Below, piece by piece: positions 16,845 through 25,791 of a stretch of 64,000 nt of DNA. The stretch lies in assembly GCA_018433945.1 (NCBI GenBank), contig JAHDQF010000022.1, positions 38,156 through 102,155 of the forward strand, read 5' to 3'. The notes under the pieces were generated by a model, which was not told the origin of the DNA, searched no databases, and saw nothing but the letters and a program-made list of their open reading frames with translations. Position 1 is the first letter of the stretch. Each line of letters opens with the position of its first letter. A program made the position numbers and the translations under genes. This DNA comes from Proteiniphilum sp. (GTDB taxonomy: Bacteria > Bacteroidota > Bacteroidia > Bacteroidales > Dysgonomonadaceae).

Positions 16845-17780
16845 CTATAGATCTCCCAGATTTGCGATCTCTTCGAAATTGAAGGGGGTGGCCTGATAGA
16901 CGAAGTAGTTCAGCCAGTTGATGTATAGCAGGTTGGCATGAGAGCGCCACTGAACAAGAGGCGGCTGCGTTGGGTCGTTATCTCTGTAGTAATTCAGAGG
17001 GATCGACACAGAATCCATCCCTTTCTCCTTATCCCGCAAATATTCGTTGTGCAGGGTGAGGGGAGCGTATTCTGAGTGGCCGGTCACATAAAACTCCCGT
17101 CCACCGCGGGAGGAGACAATATATACACCTGCCTCTTCCGACTCGGAGAGGATTGTCAGCGCTGCATGCTGTTTGATCTCTTCAGCCAGGAGGGTTGTGT
17201 GACGGCTGTGAGGAGCATAAAACTCATCATCGAATCCCCTGAACAGCGGAAAAGAGGGATCGGTGATCGTGTGTCTGAAAACGCCGAACAGTTTTTTCTC
17301 AAGCGGGTATTTGTTGATGCCGTAAAAATGGTGCAGTGCCGCCTGCGCCCCCCAACAGATGTAGAAGGTGGAGGTGACATGGGTGCGTGCCCAGTCGAAG
17401 ATGCGGGTAATCTCTTCCCAATAGGTTACCTCACGGAAGGGAAGCATCTCGACCGGTGCACCGGTGATGATCATGCCGTCGAAGTAACGGTTTTTCACCT
17501 TGTTGAAAGTGGTATAGAACGACATCAGGTGTTCAATCGGGGTGTTTTTGGGTGTGTGGGTGGATAGCCCCAGAAACTCAATCTCCACCTGCAGGGGTGA
17601 GTTGGAGAGCAGCCGTATCAGATCAGTCTCGGTGGTGATCTTGAGTGGCATGAGGTTCAACACCAGTATTTTCAATGGACGGATATCCTGCGTGGAGGCG
17701 CGCAGATCGTCCATCACGAAAATGTGCTCTTTTTTCAGTATCTCAATCGCTGGGAGATTTTCTGGCAAATTGACAGGCAT
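16845..17780 (-). CDS. metA: homoserine O-acyltransferase, predicted acetyl-CoA type
   Basis: This 311-residue MetA-family enzyme acylates L-homoserine in methionine synthesis. Catalytic Cys142 is in YICWGAQ, and His235 and Glu237 are in TGHSEYAP. Residue 111 is Glu (ITGAPVE); in this family Glu111 goes with acetyl-CoA use and Gly111 with succinyl-CoA, so an acetyltransferase is predicted despite the MetA fold. The start at 17780 is chosen over a longer frame that would run into the heptad repeat region. Candidate -7 elements (CAAACTTA at 17866-17873, CAAACCTA at 17895-17902 on the plus strand) lie inside that repeat. Confidence 0.93.
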   Translation of the reverse strand: MPVNLPENLPAIEILKKEHIFVMDDLRASTQDIRPLKILVLNLMPLKITTETDLIRLLSNSPLQVEIEFLGLSTHTPKNTPIEHLMSFYTTFNKVKNRYFDGMIITGAPVEMLPFREVTYWEEITRIFDWARTHVTSTFYICWGAQAALHHFYGINKYPLEKKLFGVFRHTITDPSFPLFRGFDDEFYAPHSRHTTLLAEEIKQHAALTILSESEEAGVYIVSSRGGREFYVTGHSEYAPLTLHNEYLRDKEKGMDSVSIPLNYYRDNDPTQPPLVQWRSHANLLYINWLNYFVYQATPFNFEEIANLGDL

Positions 17781-17819
17781 GATTGATATGTGTTTGTTTA
17801 CGAGTCGGATTAAGTGATA

Positions 17820-17902
17820 TTGGTTTTTGGTTCCTCGTTGGTTCTGGATCCTGGTCCCCAAACCTCAAACTTACGAACCATGAACCGCGAACGTCAAACC
17901 TA
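17820..17902. repeat. degenerate heptad array F (metA leader)
   Basis: The sequence reads with a 7-base period: CCAAACC, TCAAACT, TACGAAC, CATGAAC, CGCGAAC, GTCAAAC and so on, with diverged units before it. It fills the gap between the pyrI stop and the metA start. Two CAAAnnTA words (minus-strand -7 elements) are embedded in it. Confidence 0.6.
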
Positions 17903-18355
17903 GATCAATTCAATCTCCTCTTTCCTGATCTTCAGCTCACAGTAGTGGCACTGCAGCTCCACCATCTCCTTGTCGATCACATGAAACCGGGTCTTCATCG
18001 GTTCGTTGTTGGTGATGCACTTTGGGTTGTTGCAGCGGACGATCTCGATGATCTCGTCGGGCAGCACCACTTTCTTCTTCTCCACCACCTCAAAATTGCG
18101 GATGATGTTGAGGTTCACGTTGGGTGCCACCAGGGCAATCCGGTTGATCTCATCCTCACGGAAGAATTTGTCGGAGACCTTGATGATGCCTTTAGATCCC
18201 ATCTTGCTGCTTTTGAGGTTGTTGCCTATGGTGACGCGGTGGTTCAGTTTTTGCAGATGCAAGAGCGATACCACCTTGAAGACTGCCGACGTGGGGATAT
18301 GATCGATCGCTGTACCGTTTTCAAGAGCGGCAACCTGCAATTCTTTTCTCATCAT
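17900..18355 (-). CDS. pyrI: aspartate carbamoyltransferase regulatory subunit
   Basis: This 151-residue regulatory chain binds nucleotide effectors and joins PyrB trimers. The N-terminal allosteric domain starts [18 protein letters not shown]. The C-terminal zinc domain has Cys108, Cys113, Cys136 and Cys139 (RCNNPKC and QCHYC). Two adjacent ATG codons (18355, 18352) are equally possible starts. It follows pyrB by 20 bases and is surely cotranscribed. Confidence 0.96.
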   Translation of the reverse strand: MMRKELQVAALENGTAIDHIPTSAVFKVVSLLHLQKLNHRVTIGNNLKSSKMGSKGIIKVSDKFFREDEINRIALVAPNVNLNIIRNFEVVEKKKVVLPDEIIEIVRCNNPKCITNNEPMKTRFHVIDKEMVELQCHYCELKIRKEEIELI

Positions 18356-18375
18356 TTATTCTTTCAATTAAAGGG

Positions 18376-19293
18376 TTATTCTACCTCAATGCCCAGCAGG
18401 TCGCAGATCACCGCCTGACGGACATACATGCCGTTTTTTGCCTGCTGGAAATAGTAGGCCTTGGGATTGTCATCCACATCCTGACTGATCTCTTTCACCC
18501 GCGGCAGCGGATGAAGCACCTTCAGGTTTTCTTTGGAATTGTTCAGCATATCGTTATGCAGCACATACACGTTCTTCACTTTCTCATACTCCATCAGATC
18601 GGTAAACCGCTCTTTCTGTACACGGGTCATGTAAAGAATATCGGAGCCGTTGATTGCATCGGAAGAGAACTCCGTATATTCGCGGTAGGGAATACCTTTC
18701 TTGTCGCAGAATGCCTTGTACTTGTCAGGAATAGCCAGCTCCTCAGGGGCTACGAAGTGAAAGGAGGAGTTGAAATGGGAGAGCCCCTGGATGAGGGAGT
18801 GTACCGCACGGCCATATTTGAGGTCGCCCACCACCGTGATGGCCAGGTTCTCCAGAGTGCCCTGTGTCTCGTAGATGGTGAACAGGTCGAGCAGGGTCTG
18901 CGTAGGATGCTGGTTGGAGCCGTCGCCGGCATTGATCACCGGCACGGGTGAGATCTCGGAGGCATAGCGTGCCGACCCCTCCAGGTGGTGACGCATGATG
19001 ATCAGATCGGCATAGTTGCTGACCATCATAATCGTATCTTTCAGCGACTCCCCCTTGGTGGAGCTGCTGGTAGCTGCATCGGAGAAGCCGATGATGCGCC
19101 CACTGAGCCTGTTGACCGCGGTTTCGAAACTCAGGCGGGTGCGTGTGGAGGGTTCGAAGAAAAGCGTGGCGCACACTTTTCCCTGCAACAGATCACGGTT
19201 CGTCTTCTCCTTGAATCGGGCGGCGGTTTGCAGGATGCGTAAAATATCTTCCTCGCTGTAATCGCCGATATTTACCAGGCTTTTAGGACTCAT
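18376..19293 (-). CDS. pyrB: aspartate carbamoyltransferase catalytic subunit
   Basis: This 305-residue enzyme condenses carbamoyl phosphate and aspartate in pyrimidine synthesis. The carbamoyl-phosphate loop [11 protein letters not shown], the [12 protein letters not shown] segment and the HPLPR loop near residue 265 are all intact. The start at 19293 ([18 protein letters not shown]) is used because the longer in-frame extension overlaps the preceding gene. It lies 55 bases downstream of the saccharopine-dehydrogenase-like gene and may share its transcript. Confidence 0.97.
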   Translation of the reverse strand: MSPKSLVNIGDYSEEDILRILQTAARFKEKTNRDLLQGKVCATLFFEPSTRTRLSFETAVNRLSGRIIGFSDAATSSSTKGESLKDTIMMVSNYADLIIMRHHLEGSARYASEISPVPVINAGDGSNQHPTQTLLDLFTIYETQGTLENLAITVVGDLKYGRAVHSLIQGLSHFNSSFHFVAPEELAIPDKYKAFCDKKGIPYREYTEFSSDAINGSDILYMTRVQKERFTDLMEYEKVKNVYVLHNDMLNNSKENLKVLHPLPRVKEISQDVDDNPKAYYFQQAKNGMYVRQAVICDLLGIEVE

Positions 19294-19348
19294 GGGTGCA
19301 ATTTTTTCAAGAAATGAGTTGTGAATAGAAAAAAATAGAAAAAACGCA

Positions 19349-20551
19349 TCAGACCTCCAGATCCACGTCAAACAGCTCATGCCAGGGCAGTCCCTGCTTG
19401 TTGAGCTGCTCCATGAACGGGTCGGGATCGAATTCCTCCACATTATAGACCCCCGGTTTCTTCCAAAGCCCCTTCATGAACATCATTCCGCCGATGGTGG
19501 CCGGTACGCCGGTGGTGTAGCTGACACCCTGGGCGCCTGTCTCCTTGTAGGCGTCCTCGTGACTGCAGTTGTTGTAGATGTAGTAGGTGCGTTCTTTACC
19601 ATCCTTGATGCCACGGATGCGGCAACCGATGGAGGTCTGCCCGGTGTAGTTCTCGCCCAGCTCTCCTGGGTCGGGCAGCACCGCCTTCAGGAACTGGAGG
19701 GGCACAATCTTCTGACCGTTGTACTCCACCTCATCGATGCGAGCCATGCCGATGTTCTGAATCACCCTGAGGTGAGTCAGGTACTCCTGTCCGAAAGTCA
19801 TCCAGAAGCGGGCACGCTTGAGGGTGGGAAAGTTCTTCACCAGCGATTCCAGCTCCTCGTGGAAGATCACGTATGACTCCTTGGGACCGATCTCAGGGTA
19901 GGTGAGCGGCTTGTGGATCTCGTGTGGTTCGGTTTCCACCCACTCTCCGTTCTCCCAGTATTTGCCTTTCTGGGTCACCTCACGGATGTTGATCTCCGGG
20001 TTGAAGTTGGTGGCGAACGCCTTGCCATGATCACCCGCGTTGCAGTCGACGATGTCGAGGTAGTGGATCTCATCGAAGTGATGCTTCGCTGCATAGGCGG
20101 TAAAGATGCTGGTTACCCCGGGATCAAATCCGCAACCGAGGATCGCTGTCAGGCCCGCTTTCTCAAACTTGTCACGGTAAGCCCACTGCCATTTGTACTC
20201 AAACCGGGCCTCATCCTTCGGCTCATAGTTGGCAGTGTCCAGATAGTTCACTCCCGCCTCAAGGCAGGCATCCATGATGGTCAGATCCTGGTAGGGAAGC
20301 GCCACGTTGATCACCAACTCCGGTTTGAAATCATTCATCAGCGATACCAGCTCCGGCACTTTGTCGGCATCTACCCTGGCGGTTTCAATGGTGATGCCCG
20401 TACGCCGTTTCACATCCTCCGCGATAGCGTCACACTTGCTTTTGGTGCGGCTGGCGAGCAGGATACCGGTGAAGAGGTCACTGTTCTGTGCCACCTTGTT
20501 GGCTACCACTGTGCCGACACCGCCGGCGCCAATGATCAATACTTTTCCCAT
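19349..20551 (-). CDS. carboxynorspermidine/carboxyspermidine dehydrogenase
   Basis: This 400-residue saccharopine-dehydrogenase-fold oxidoreductase has an N-terminal Rossmann motif ([19 protein letters not shown]) and the block [16 protein letters not shown]. Length and sequence fit the CASDH family, which reductively couples aspartate semialdehyde with a diamine in the alternative spermidine pathway of Bacteroidetes and Vibrio. The decarboxylase partner is not in this window. A related lysine-pathway dehydrogenase is the alternative. It has its own -7 element at 20674-20681. Confidence 0.82.
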   Translation of the reverse strand: MGKVLIIGAGGVGTVVANKVAQNSDLFTGILLASRTKSKCDAIAEDVKRRTGITIETARVDADKVPELVSLMNDFKPELVINVALPYQDLTIMDACLEAGVNYLDTANYEPKDEARFEYKWQWAYRDKFEKAGLTAILGCGFDPGVTSIFTAYAAKHHFDEIHYLDIVDCNAGDHGKAFATNFNPEINIREVTQKGKYWENGEWVETEPHEIHKPLTYPEIGPKESYVIFHEELESLVKNFPTLKRARFWMTFGQEYLTHLRVIQNIGMARIDEVEYNGQKIVPLQFLKAVLPDPGELGENYTGQTSIGCRIRGIKDGKERTYYIYNNCSHEDAYKETGAQGVSYTTGVPATIGGMMFMKGLWKKPGVYNVEEFDPDPFMEQLNKQGLPWHELFDVDLEV

Positions 20552-20673
20552 AGATATAATGTTTTAATTTTGTTGATGATACAATCGTTGTATGATGTTG
20601 TCATTGCCAGGTGTCTGCAGGTTTACAGGGTACACCCGGAGTGCCCGTTTGGGACCCTTCGCACAACTTTTGC

Positions 20674-20681
20674 AAATATAC
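20674..20681 (-). promoter_or_regulatory. -7 element (TATATTTG)
   Basis: The plus strand reads CAAATATA, a minus-strand -7 match about 120 bases upstream of 20551. The leader would be long. Confidence 0.5.
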
Positions 20682-20751
20682 GATGATTCCCGTAAATGGC
20701 ACCGATTTCTCCCGTAAAAAAAGGAAGTTTTGAAGCGAGGATGCAATTTGC

Positions 20752-20759
20752 TATATTTG
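20752..20759 (+). promoter_or_regulatory. -7 element of the MscS gene with -33 TTTTG
   Basis: TATATTTG matches the -7 consensus, and TTTTG ends 19 bases upstream at 20733, the usual Bacteroidetes -33/-7 spacing. The ATG is at 20800. Confidence 0.65.
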
Positions 20760-20799
20760 TCTTTTATTTGAGAATCTACATAAAAAAACAACCACAAAA

Positions 20800-22095
20800 A
20801 TGAACGAAGAGAAGATTGAACAGATCTCCCGCTCCACCAATGCCATCAGTGAATGGAGCATCCAACTTCTGACCAACGCTGGTATACCCGAGAACTGGGT
20901 GAAATATATCAACCTGCTGCTGATGTTGCTGGTGGTGGTACTCCTGGTTTTCATGGTACAATATCTCACCCGTCGCATTCTGAATGGTGCACTGAACCGT
21001 GCGGCAACGATCACCGGCATCGAGTTCCTGCAGCATCTCTTGGAGCGCCGCTTTCCCCATTACCTGGCGATGATCATTCCCTTCAGCCTGGTGAAAGGGT
21101 CGATCCCCATTATCTTCGATCTCTTTCCGCGAGTCATGGTGATGGCTGACAAGCTGGTGGATATCTTCTTGATATTCTACGTGATATGGCTGGTATCCTC
21201 GGTGGTTAACGCTTTTACCGACACCCTTCGCAGTCGCCCCAGCCTGGCCGACAAACCGCTGGACAGTTATGTGCAGGTGGTGAAGATCATCCTCTACTGC
21301 ATTGGGGCCATCATTCTCTTCTCCATCCTCACCGGAAAGAATCCGGGTGTGATCCTTGGGGGACTGGGTGCTGCATCGGCTATCCTGATGCTGGTCTTCA
21401 AGGATACCATCCTTGGACTGGTGGCCAGCATGCAGGTGACGGCCAACGACATGGTGCGGATTGGCGACTGGATCACCGTGCCCAAATATGGTGCGGATGG
21501 GGATGTGATCCAGATCACCCTCACCACGGTCAAGATCCGTAACTTCGACAAGACCATCACCACCATACCGCCCTACTCGCTGGTGTCCGATTCGTTCCAG
21601 AACTGGCGGGGCATGGTGGAAGCTGGCGGCCGGCGAGTGAAACGGAGTGTCTATGTAAAGCAGTCCACCATTCGTTTCCTGAATGATGAGGAGGTGAAAG
21701 AGATGCAGAAAATTCAAGCGGTGGCCCAATACATTGCCACACGGAGCAGAGAGATTGCAGCGTACAATGAGTCGACCGGTGCAGATAAATCACTGGCAGT
21801 GAACGGCAGGAACCTTACCAACATGGGACTTTTCCGCGAGTATATCAAGCACTATCTGCGTCATCATCCCGATGTACACAAGGAGATGCTCCTGTTGGTA
21901 CGTCAAATGCAACCCACCTCCAAAGGGCTTCCGTTAGAGCTCTACTTCTTCACTGCCACCACCGAGTGGGAAAGATATGAGGACATCACCTCCGATGTGT
22001 TTGACCATGTGACCGCTGCAGCCAGCTATTTTGCACTTGAGCTTTATGAGGATATCTCCAATCCGGTTATCACAGCAGGTCATAAGCCGGAATAG
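20800..22095 (+). CDS. MscS-family mechanosensitive channel, YbdG-like
   Basis: This is a 431-residue protein. About five hydrophobic helices lie in the first 200 residues, and the pore-lining helix is GGLGAASAILMLVFKDTILGLVASMQ (~180-205). The MscS beta domain follows (VRIGDWITVPKYGADGDV, then TTVKIRNFDKTITTIP). The FKDTILG motif and the large C-terminal domain fit the YbdG/MscM branch. Role: release of solutes upon hypo-osmotic shock. A 317-residue open frame on the opposite strand is a coding shadow. Confidence 0.9.
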   Translation: MNEEKIEQISRSTNAISEWSIQLLTNAGIPENWVKYINLLLMLLVVVLLVFMVQYLTRRILNGALNRAATITGIEFLQHLLERRFPHYLAMIIPFSLVKGSIPIIFDLFPRVMVMADKLVDIFLIFYVIWLVSSVVNAFTDTLRSRPSLADKPLDSYVQVVKIILYCIGAIILFSILTGKNPGVILGGLGAASAILMLVFKDTILGLVASMQVTANDMVRIGDWITVPKYGADGDVIQITLTTVKIRNFDKTITTIPPYSLVSDSFQNWRGMVEAGGRRVKRSVYVKQSTIRFLNDEEVKEMQKIQAVAQYIATRSREIAAYNESTGADKSLAVNGRNLTNMGLFREYIKHYLRHHPDVHKEMLLLVRQMQPTSKGLPLELYFFTATTEWERYEDITSDVFDHVTAAASYFALELYEDISNPVITAGHKPE

Positions 22096-22168
22096 CATGC
22101 TATTTCTTTACCTGCTTCTTGCAGAAAGTGAAAAGCAGATAAAAAGAGGATATTTAAAAATAAATTTT

Positions 22169-22176
22169 TATCTTTG
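22169..22176 (+). promoter_or_regulatory. -7 element (TATCTTTG)
   Basis: TATCTTTG matches TAnnTTTG, 113 bases before the ATG at 22289. Confidence 0.5.
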
Positions 22177-22288
22177 TGCAGTAAACCAATTTATTTTGTC
22201 TGAATTTAAGAATTTTTAGATAAGAGCATGGTTGTCAATCTGTATGAGTGATACTGACCACTTCCATACTCCAACTGATTTACATTTT

Positions 22289-23371
22289 ATGAGCAGAATT
22301 TACAGCGTATTTACTGGTACCGGAAGCTATGTCCCGACCAGACAGGTAAAAAACGAAGCCTTTCTTGATAACGAGTTTTACGAATCTTTCGGGGTGAAGA
22401 TCGCTACTCCCAATGAGGAGATCGTACGGAAATTTGAGGAGATCACCACTATCTCCGAGCGTCGTTATGCCGAGGATCATGAGGTGACCTCCGATCTGGC
22501 ACTGATTGCTGCACAACGGGCGATAGAAGCTGCCGGGGTGGATAAGGAAGAGCTTGATTACATCATCTTTGCCCACAATTTTGGTGAGACGCTGGCGGAC
22601 AACATGCGGATGGATGTGGTGCCGTCGTTGGCCTCTCGTCTGAAACATAAGCTGGGCATTGCCAACCCCGCTGCGGTTGCTTATGATATCCTGTTCGGTT
22701 GTCCCGGTTGGGTGCAGGCGGTGATCCAGGCCGATTACTACATTCGCTCCGGTGATGCGAAAAAGGTGTTAGTGGTGGGTGCCGATATCCTGTCGCGGGT
22801 GGCCGACCCGCATGACCGCGACAGCATGATCTATGCCGACGGTGCCGGAGCGGCTATCATGGAGGGACGCGAGAGTGACACCCCCCTTGGTATTCTGGGA
22901 CACAACTCACGCAGTGATGCACTCGACTATGTGCAGATGTTGCGGATGGATTATTCCTATAATCCCGAGCTGGCGAAGAAGAAAGATTATTATCTGAAGA
23001 TGCAGGGGCGCCGTCTCTACCAGTATGCGCTGGAGAACGTGCCGAAGACCATCAAGGATGGGCTGGACAAGTTACAGCTTTCCATCACCGAGATCCGCAA
23101 GGTGTTGCTGCATCAGGCCAACGGCAAGATGGATGATGCCATCCTGAAGCGGTTGTTCAAACTTTACAACCTGAAAGAGGTGCCTGAGAGCATCATGCCG
23201 ATGACCATCTCCTGGCTTGGCAACTCATCGGTGGCCACTGTGCCTACGCTGCTGGACCTGATCACCCGTCAGGAGATGGATGGTCATGATCTGAAGTGTG
23301 GTGACATCATCATCCTCGCTTCCGTAGGGGCTGGCATGAACATCAACAGCATCGTCTACAAGATTCCCTGA
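22289..23371 (+). CDS. 3-oxoacyl-ACP synthase III family protein
   Basis: This 360-residue thiolase-fold condensing enzyme has the KAS III triad: Cys138 (DILFGCPGWVQ), His275 (LLHQANGK) and Asn312 (SWLGNSSVAT). It is longer than typical FabH (~320), with an N-terminal extension block around FYESFGVKIATPNEEI, so it may be a specialised homolog rather than the housekeeping FabH. No acyl carrier protein or other fatty-acid gene is adjacent. The start at 22289 (MSRIYSVFTGTGSYVP) fits the family N-terminus. Its terminator is inside the 3' end of the next gene. Confidence 0.85.
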   Translation: MSRIYSVFTGTGSYVPTRQVKNEAFLDNEFYESFGVKIATPNEEIVRKFEEITTISERRYAEDHEVTSDLALIAAQRAIEAAGVDKEELDYIIFAHNFGETLADNMRMDVVPSLASRLKHKLGIANPAAVAYDILFGCPGWVQAVIQADYYIRSGDAKKVLVVGADILSRVADPHDRDSMIYADGAGAAIMEGRESDTPLGILGHNSRSDALDYVQMLRMDYSYNPELAKKKDYYLKMQGRRLYQYALENVPKTIKDGLDKLQLSITEIRKVLLHQANGKMDDAILKRLFKLYNLKEVPESIMPMTISWLGNSSVATVPTLLDLITRQEMDGHDLKCGDIIILASVGAGMNINSIVYKIP

Positions 23372-23398
23372 GCAGCTTTCAACAACCTGATCGTTTTT

Positions 23399-24025
23399 TT
23401 ACAACCGCTCTACCAACAGGTGGAGCGGTTTTCTTATCTTGGGCTGGTGTGCCAACCTGTCTTCTGTGGCATCGCGATAGCCGAGGGTGAGCATCAGCAC
23501 CGCCTCCTCCTCCTCTTCGTTGAGCTCAAGGAGATGGTTGAGTGCTTTAGGGTTGAAACCCTCTATGGGAGTGGCATCAATGCCCAGCAGTGCCGCTGCA
23601 AAGGTCGCATATCCCAGAGCCAGGTAGGTCTGATGGATGGTCCAGCTGAAGGTGTTGATGGCGGGATCATTGATCACGTTGTGTATCTTCTTCCGGTAAC
23701 TCTCTATCTGTTCATCGTTGGCATTTCTGACGCGTTTGAACTCCCTTAGGAATCCTTCCAGATAGTTTTCGTCCAGTCGTTTTTTTGCTTTGAAGATCAG
23801 CAGGTGGGAGCATTGTTGCAGCACCACCTGGGGACAGGATTGCTCGTAGATCTGCGTTATCAGTTCCCTGTTTTCGGTAACGATCACCCGGTAGGGTTGC
23901 AGACCGTATGATGAGGGAGTCAAACGAATAGCTTCCAGAATGGTCTCTAGCTCTTTCTCCGAGATCTTTTCACCTGTCATTCGTTTGGTGGCATATCGCC
24001 AGTTCAGTGAATCAATGAGGTTCAT
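23399..24025 (-). CDS. nitroreductase-family NAD(P)H oxidoreductase
   Basis: This is a 208-residue flavoprotein. The FMN-binding N-terminus (LNWRYATKRMTGEKI, then RLTPSSYGLQPYRVIV) and the C-terminal block EAVLMLTLGYRDATED are typical of NfsB-like enzymes. It likely reduces quinones, nitro compounds or other small electrophiles in the cytoplasm. The physiological substrate is unknown. Its last coding bases (23403-23430) double as the terminator hairpin of the convergent KAS III gene. Confidence 0.9.
   Translation of the reverse strand: MNLIDSLNWRYATKRMTGEKISEKELETILEAIRLTPSSYGLQPYRVIVTENRELITQIYEQSCPQVVLQQCSHLLIFKAKKRLDENYLEGFLREFKRVRNANDEQIESYRKKIHNVINDPAINTFSWTIHQTYLALGYATFAAALLGIDATPIEGFNPKALNHLLELNEEEEEAVLMLTLGYRDATEDRLAHQPKIRKPLHLLVERL
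23403..23435 (+). terminator. terminator of the KAS III gene, inside a coding region
   Basis: AACCGCTC at 23403-23410 pairs with GAGCGGTT at 23423-23430, and ACC/GGT continue the stem inward to an AACA loop. TTTTCTT ends it on the plus strand. The hairpin occupies the last codons of the minus-strand nitroreductase gene. Confidence 0.75.
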
Positions 24026-24152
24026 AATAGTGTACCAAGTGAAATGGATATATCAGTCCGAATTGAGTTTAATTAGCCTGATCATATAGGGACTGATTTG
24101 AAAAACCTAAAACAGACAGGAATCGAAAAGGTTTACTGTTTAACGTTTCTTG

Positions 24153-25277
24153 TCAGACCAGGTGATACCCCTGGCTATGCATCTCCGAAGCCCGGAAGAG
24201 GGCATACATTTCATCATTCAACGGGTAGTCCCAGCAACCGAGGCTATGATGGATCTCGCCGCCGAAACCGGACTTGAACTTGTAGAGGCCATACATGGGG
24301 TGATGGGGATCTGGGTTGGGTGAGATGCCAAACATATCATACTCGGTACAACCCGCTTCCTGCGACTGGCAGATGGCTTCCCATTGCAGGGCATATGGTG
24401 CCATCAGGTTGCGCTGTTCCGTGGAGGATGCACCGTAAAGGTATGACCCCCTGTTTTGTGTGATCACAAGGAACATGGCTGCCAGTGCTTTCCCCTCTTT
24501 CTCTGCCACCAACAGTCGCACATCGGCCGGTGAGCGGGTGTCATCGGCACGTGTGGTGAGTACTGCTTCGAAATATCTCTTGTTGTTGAGCAGAAGATGG
24601 TTCCGTTCGGCTGTCTCGCGATAGAGCGCATACCAGATATCCATCCCCTCCATCTCCATCGTATGCACTGTTACGCCTTTGCGGCGTGCCAGTCCTATGT
24701 TATAGCGGGTCTTCGGTTTCATCTTTTTCAGCAGGATCTCCCTGTCGAGCTTCAGATCCAGATAGATGGTGTGCGAAGGGAGTATGTTGGTAGCTGCTTT
24801 CTGAAAGTTCCACTGTTGCGTGTTGTAGTTGAAGCGAAACTCCTGGGATGATTGTTCCGGTTCACCTCTCCAGAAGCCATTCTCATCGAAATGATCCTTC
24901 TCTTTTGCCCAGTAAGACTCCCAACAGAGATCGTATCGGATCATGATGCAGCTATTCGGCAGGTAGGAGCGGAGCGACTCCGACAGCTCCTCCAGGAACA
25001 TTCCCTGAAATTCATCGGCAGGTTCCAACTCGGGGCCGTAGGGAACATAGGCTATACAATGATCGCGGTCGATCTGCCGGAGAATGATCAACAGATCCGA
25101 TTGTATCATCTTCCACTCACCGGCTACTCCCTGTAGGGCTGAAGTGTCGGCAGCAAAATTGACGGCCATGGTGCCAGCCCCCAGTGATGATTTCACTTCG
25201 GACCAGAATGCCGTCTGTTGTAAAATGGGTGTGGCGTAAAGCTCATCTGTCATCTTGGGACGAATGTTCGTTAACAT
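24153..25277 (-). CDS. FemAB-family aminoacyltransferase-like protein
   Basis: This 374-residue protein has two GNAT-like domains in the FemAB/FemX arrangement. Recognisable parts are LKKMKPKTRYNIGLARRKGV (~200-220), LVAEKEGKALAAMFLVI, GSYLYGASSTEQRNLMAPYALQWEAI and the C-terminal GLYKFKSGFGG block. The family adds amino acids to lipid-linked peptidoglycan precursors. Its position beside a murein-salvage cluster is suggestive but it has its own promoter. The start at 25277 gives a leader of about 15 bases. Confidence 0.8.
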   Translation of the reverse strand: MLTNIRPKMTDELYATPILQQTAFWSEVKSSLGAGTMAVNFAADTSALQGVAGEWKMIQSDLLIILRQIDRDHCIAYVPYGPELEPADEFQGMFLEELSESLRSYLPNSCIMIRYDLCWESYWAKEKDHFDENGFWRGEPEQSSQEFRFNYNTQQWNFQKAATNILPSHTIYLDLKLDREILLKKMKPKTRYNIGLARRKGVTVHTMEMEGMDIWYALYRETAERNHLLLNNKRYFEAVLTTRADDTRSPADVRLLVAEKEGKALAAMFLVITQNRGSYLYGASSTEQRNLMAPYALQWEAICQSQEAGCTEYDMFGISPNPDPHHPMYGLYKFKSGFGGEIHHSLGCWDYPLNDEMYALFRASEMHSQGYHLV

Positions 25278-25298
25278 ACCTTCTGCATTTTAGAACTG

Positions 25299-25306
25299 CA
25301 AAGGTA
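25299..25306 (-). promoter_or_regulatory. -7 element of the FemAB-like gene (TACCTTTG)
   Basis: The plus strand reads CAAAGGTA, a minus-strand -7 match 22 bases before the start at 25277. Confidence 0.6.
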
Positions 25307-25370
25307 GCCAATCCTGCCCGATAATAAAAACCGATCCGTGGTGCATCGGAACGGACAGGGCAGAGTGGGA

Positions 25371-25402
25371 TCACCTCCTTACTCACCGATCTCAGGAGGT
25401 GA
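25371..25402. terminator. hairpin after the murein-salvage genes
   Basis: TCACCTCCT at 25371-25379 pairs perfectly with AGGAGGTGA at 25394-25402 (9 bp, 14-base loop). It lies 43 bases past the stop at 25445 and before the next promoter, so it probably ends the island's transcript, although no T-run follows. One arm happens to equal the 16S anti-Shine-Dalgarno sequence. Confidence 0.5.
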
Positions 25403-25444
25403 ATGCAAACGGTATCAGCAGTAGCGCTCCATAAACAAAAGGGG

Positions 25445-25786
25445 TCAGAACTGATCCGGCTCAGTCTTTGCAGCAGTGGCCGTGATGCTTCGGAAATCGC
25501 TGTCGAAGTGGGAGAGTAGCATCTCGATCAGTTTTGCATGAAAGGTGGTATAGAGTTTTGTGGTGATGTGCTTCCGGTCTTTACGCTTCAGCAAGCCAAA
25601 GCGCAGTTCGTTCTCATCCACCCATATCTGGGGCTTAAAGAAGGCTTCATTTCGCCACAGCAGAGCCCCATAGGTGAGTCGGCCGTCGCTCGTGCGGTTC
25701 CATTTGTCCGCTTTCTTATTGTCTATCGCCTCATAAATCTTGTCGAGCAGTAGATCCGGGTGGTCAGTTTTTATGATGATTGCCAT
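25445..25786 (-). CDS. conserved small protein of unknown function
   Basis: This is a 113-residue soluble protein with no signal peptide. It is mixed alpha/beta, with an N-terminal helix (DLLLDKIYEAIDNKKADKW), strands around RLTYGALLW and FKPQIWVDENELRFGLLKR, and a C-terminal helix (TTFHAKLIEMLLSHFDSDF). I do not recognise the family. It is 5 bases from murQ and so is the last gene of the murein-salvage operon. Confidence 0.7.
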   Translation of the reverse strand: MAIIIKTDHPDLLLDKIYEAIDNKKADKWNRTSDGRLTYGALLWRNEAFFKPQIWVDENELRFGLLKRKDRKHITTKLYTTFHAKLIEMLLSHFDSDFRSITATAAKTEPDQF

Positions 25787-25791
25787 ATTCT

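Noticed and set aside
20776-21729. Long minus-strand open frame (317 codons) opposite the MscS gene
   Set aside because: It is a shadow of the well-supported MscS coding region; His/Gln-rich composition and no family motif.
24052-24097. Inverted repeat ATCAGTCC/GGACTGAT upstream of the nitroreductase gene
   Set aside because: Arms of 8 bp are 30 bases apart with no -7 element clearly placed, too weak to call an operator.
25367-25381. 16S rRNA 3'-end fragment (GGGATCACCTCCTT)
   Set aside because: Only about a dozen bases match, no further rRNA sequence flanks it, and the match is explained by the hairpin with AGGAGGTGA.
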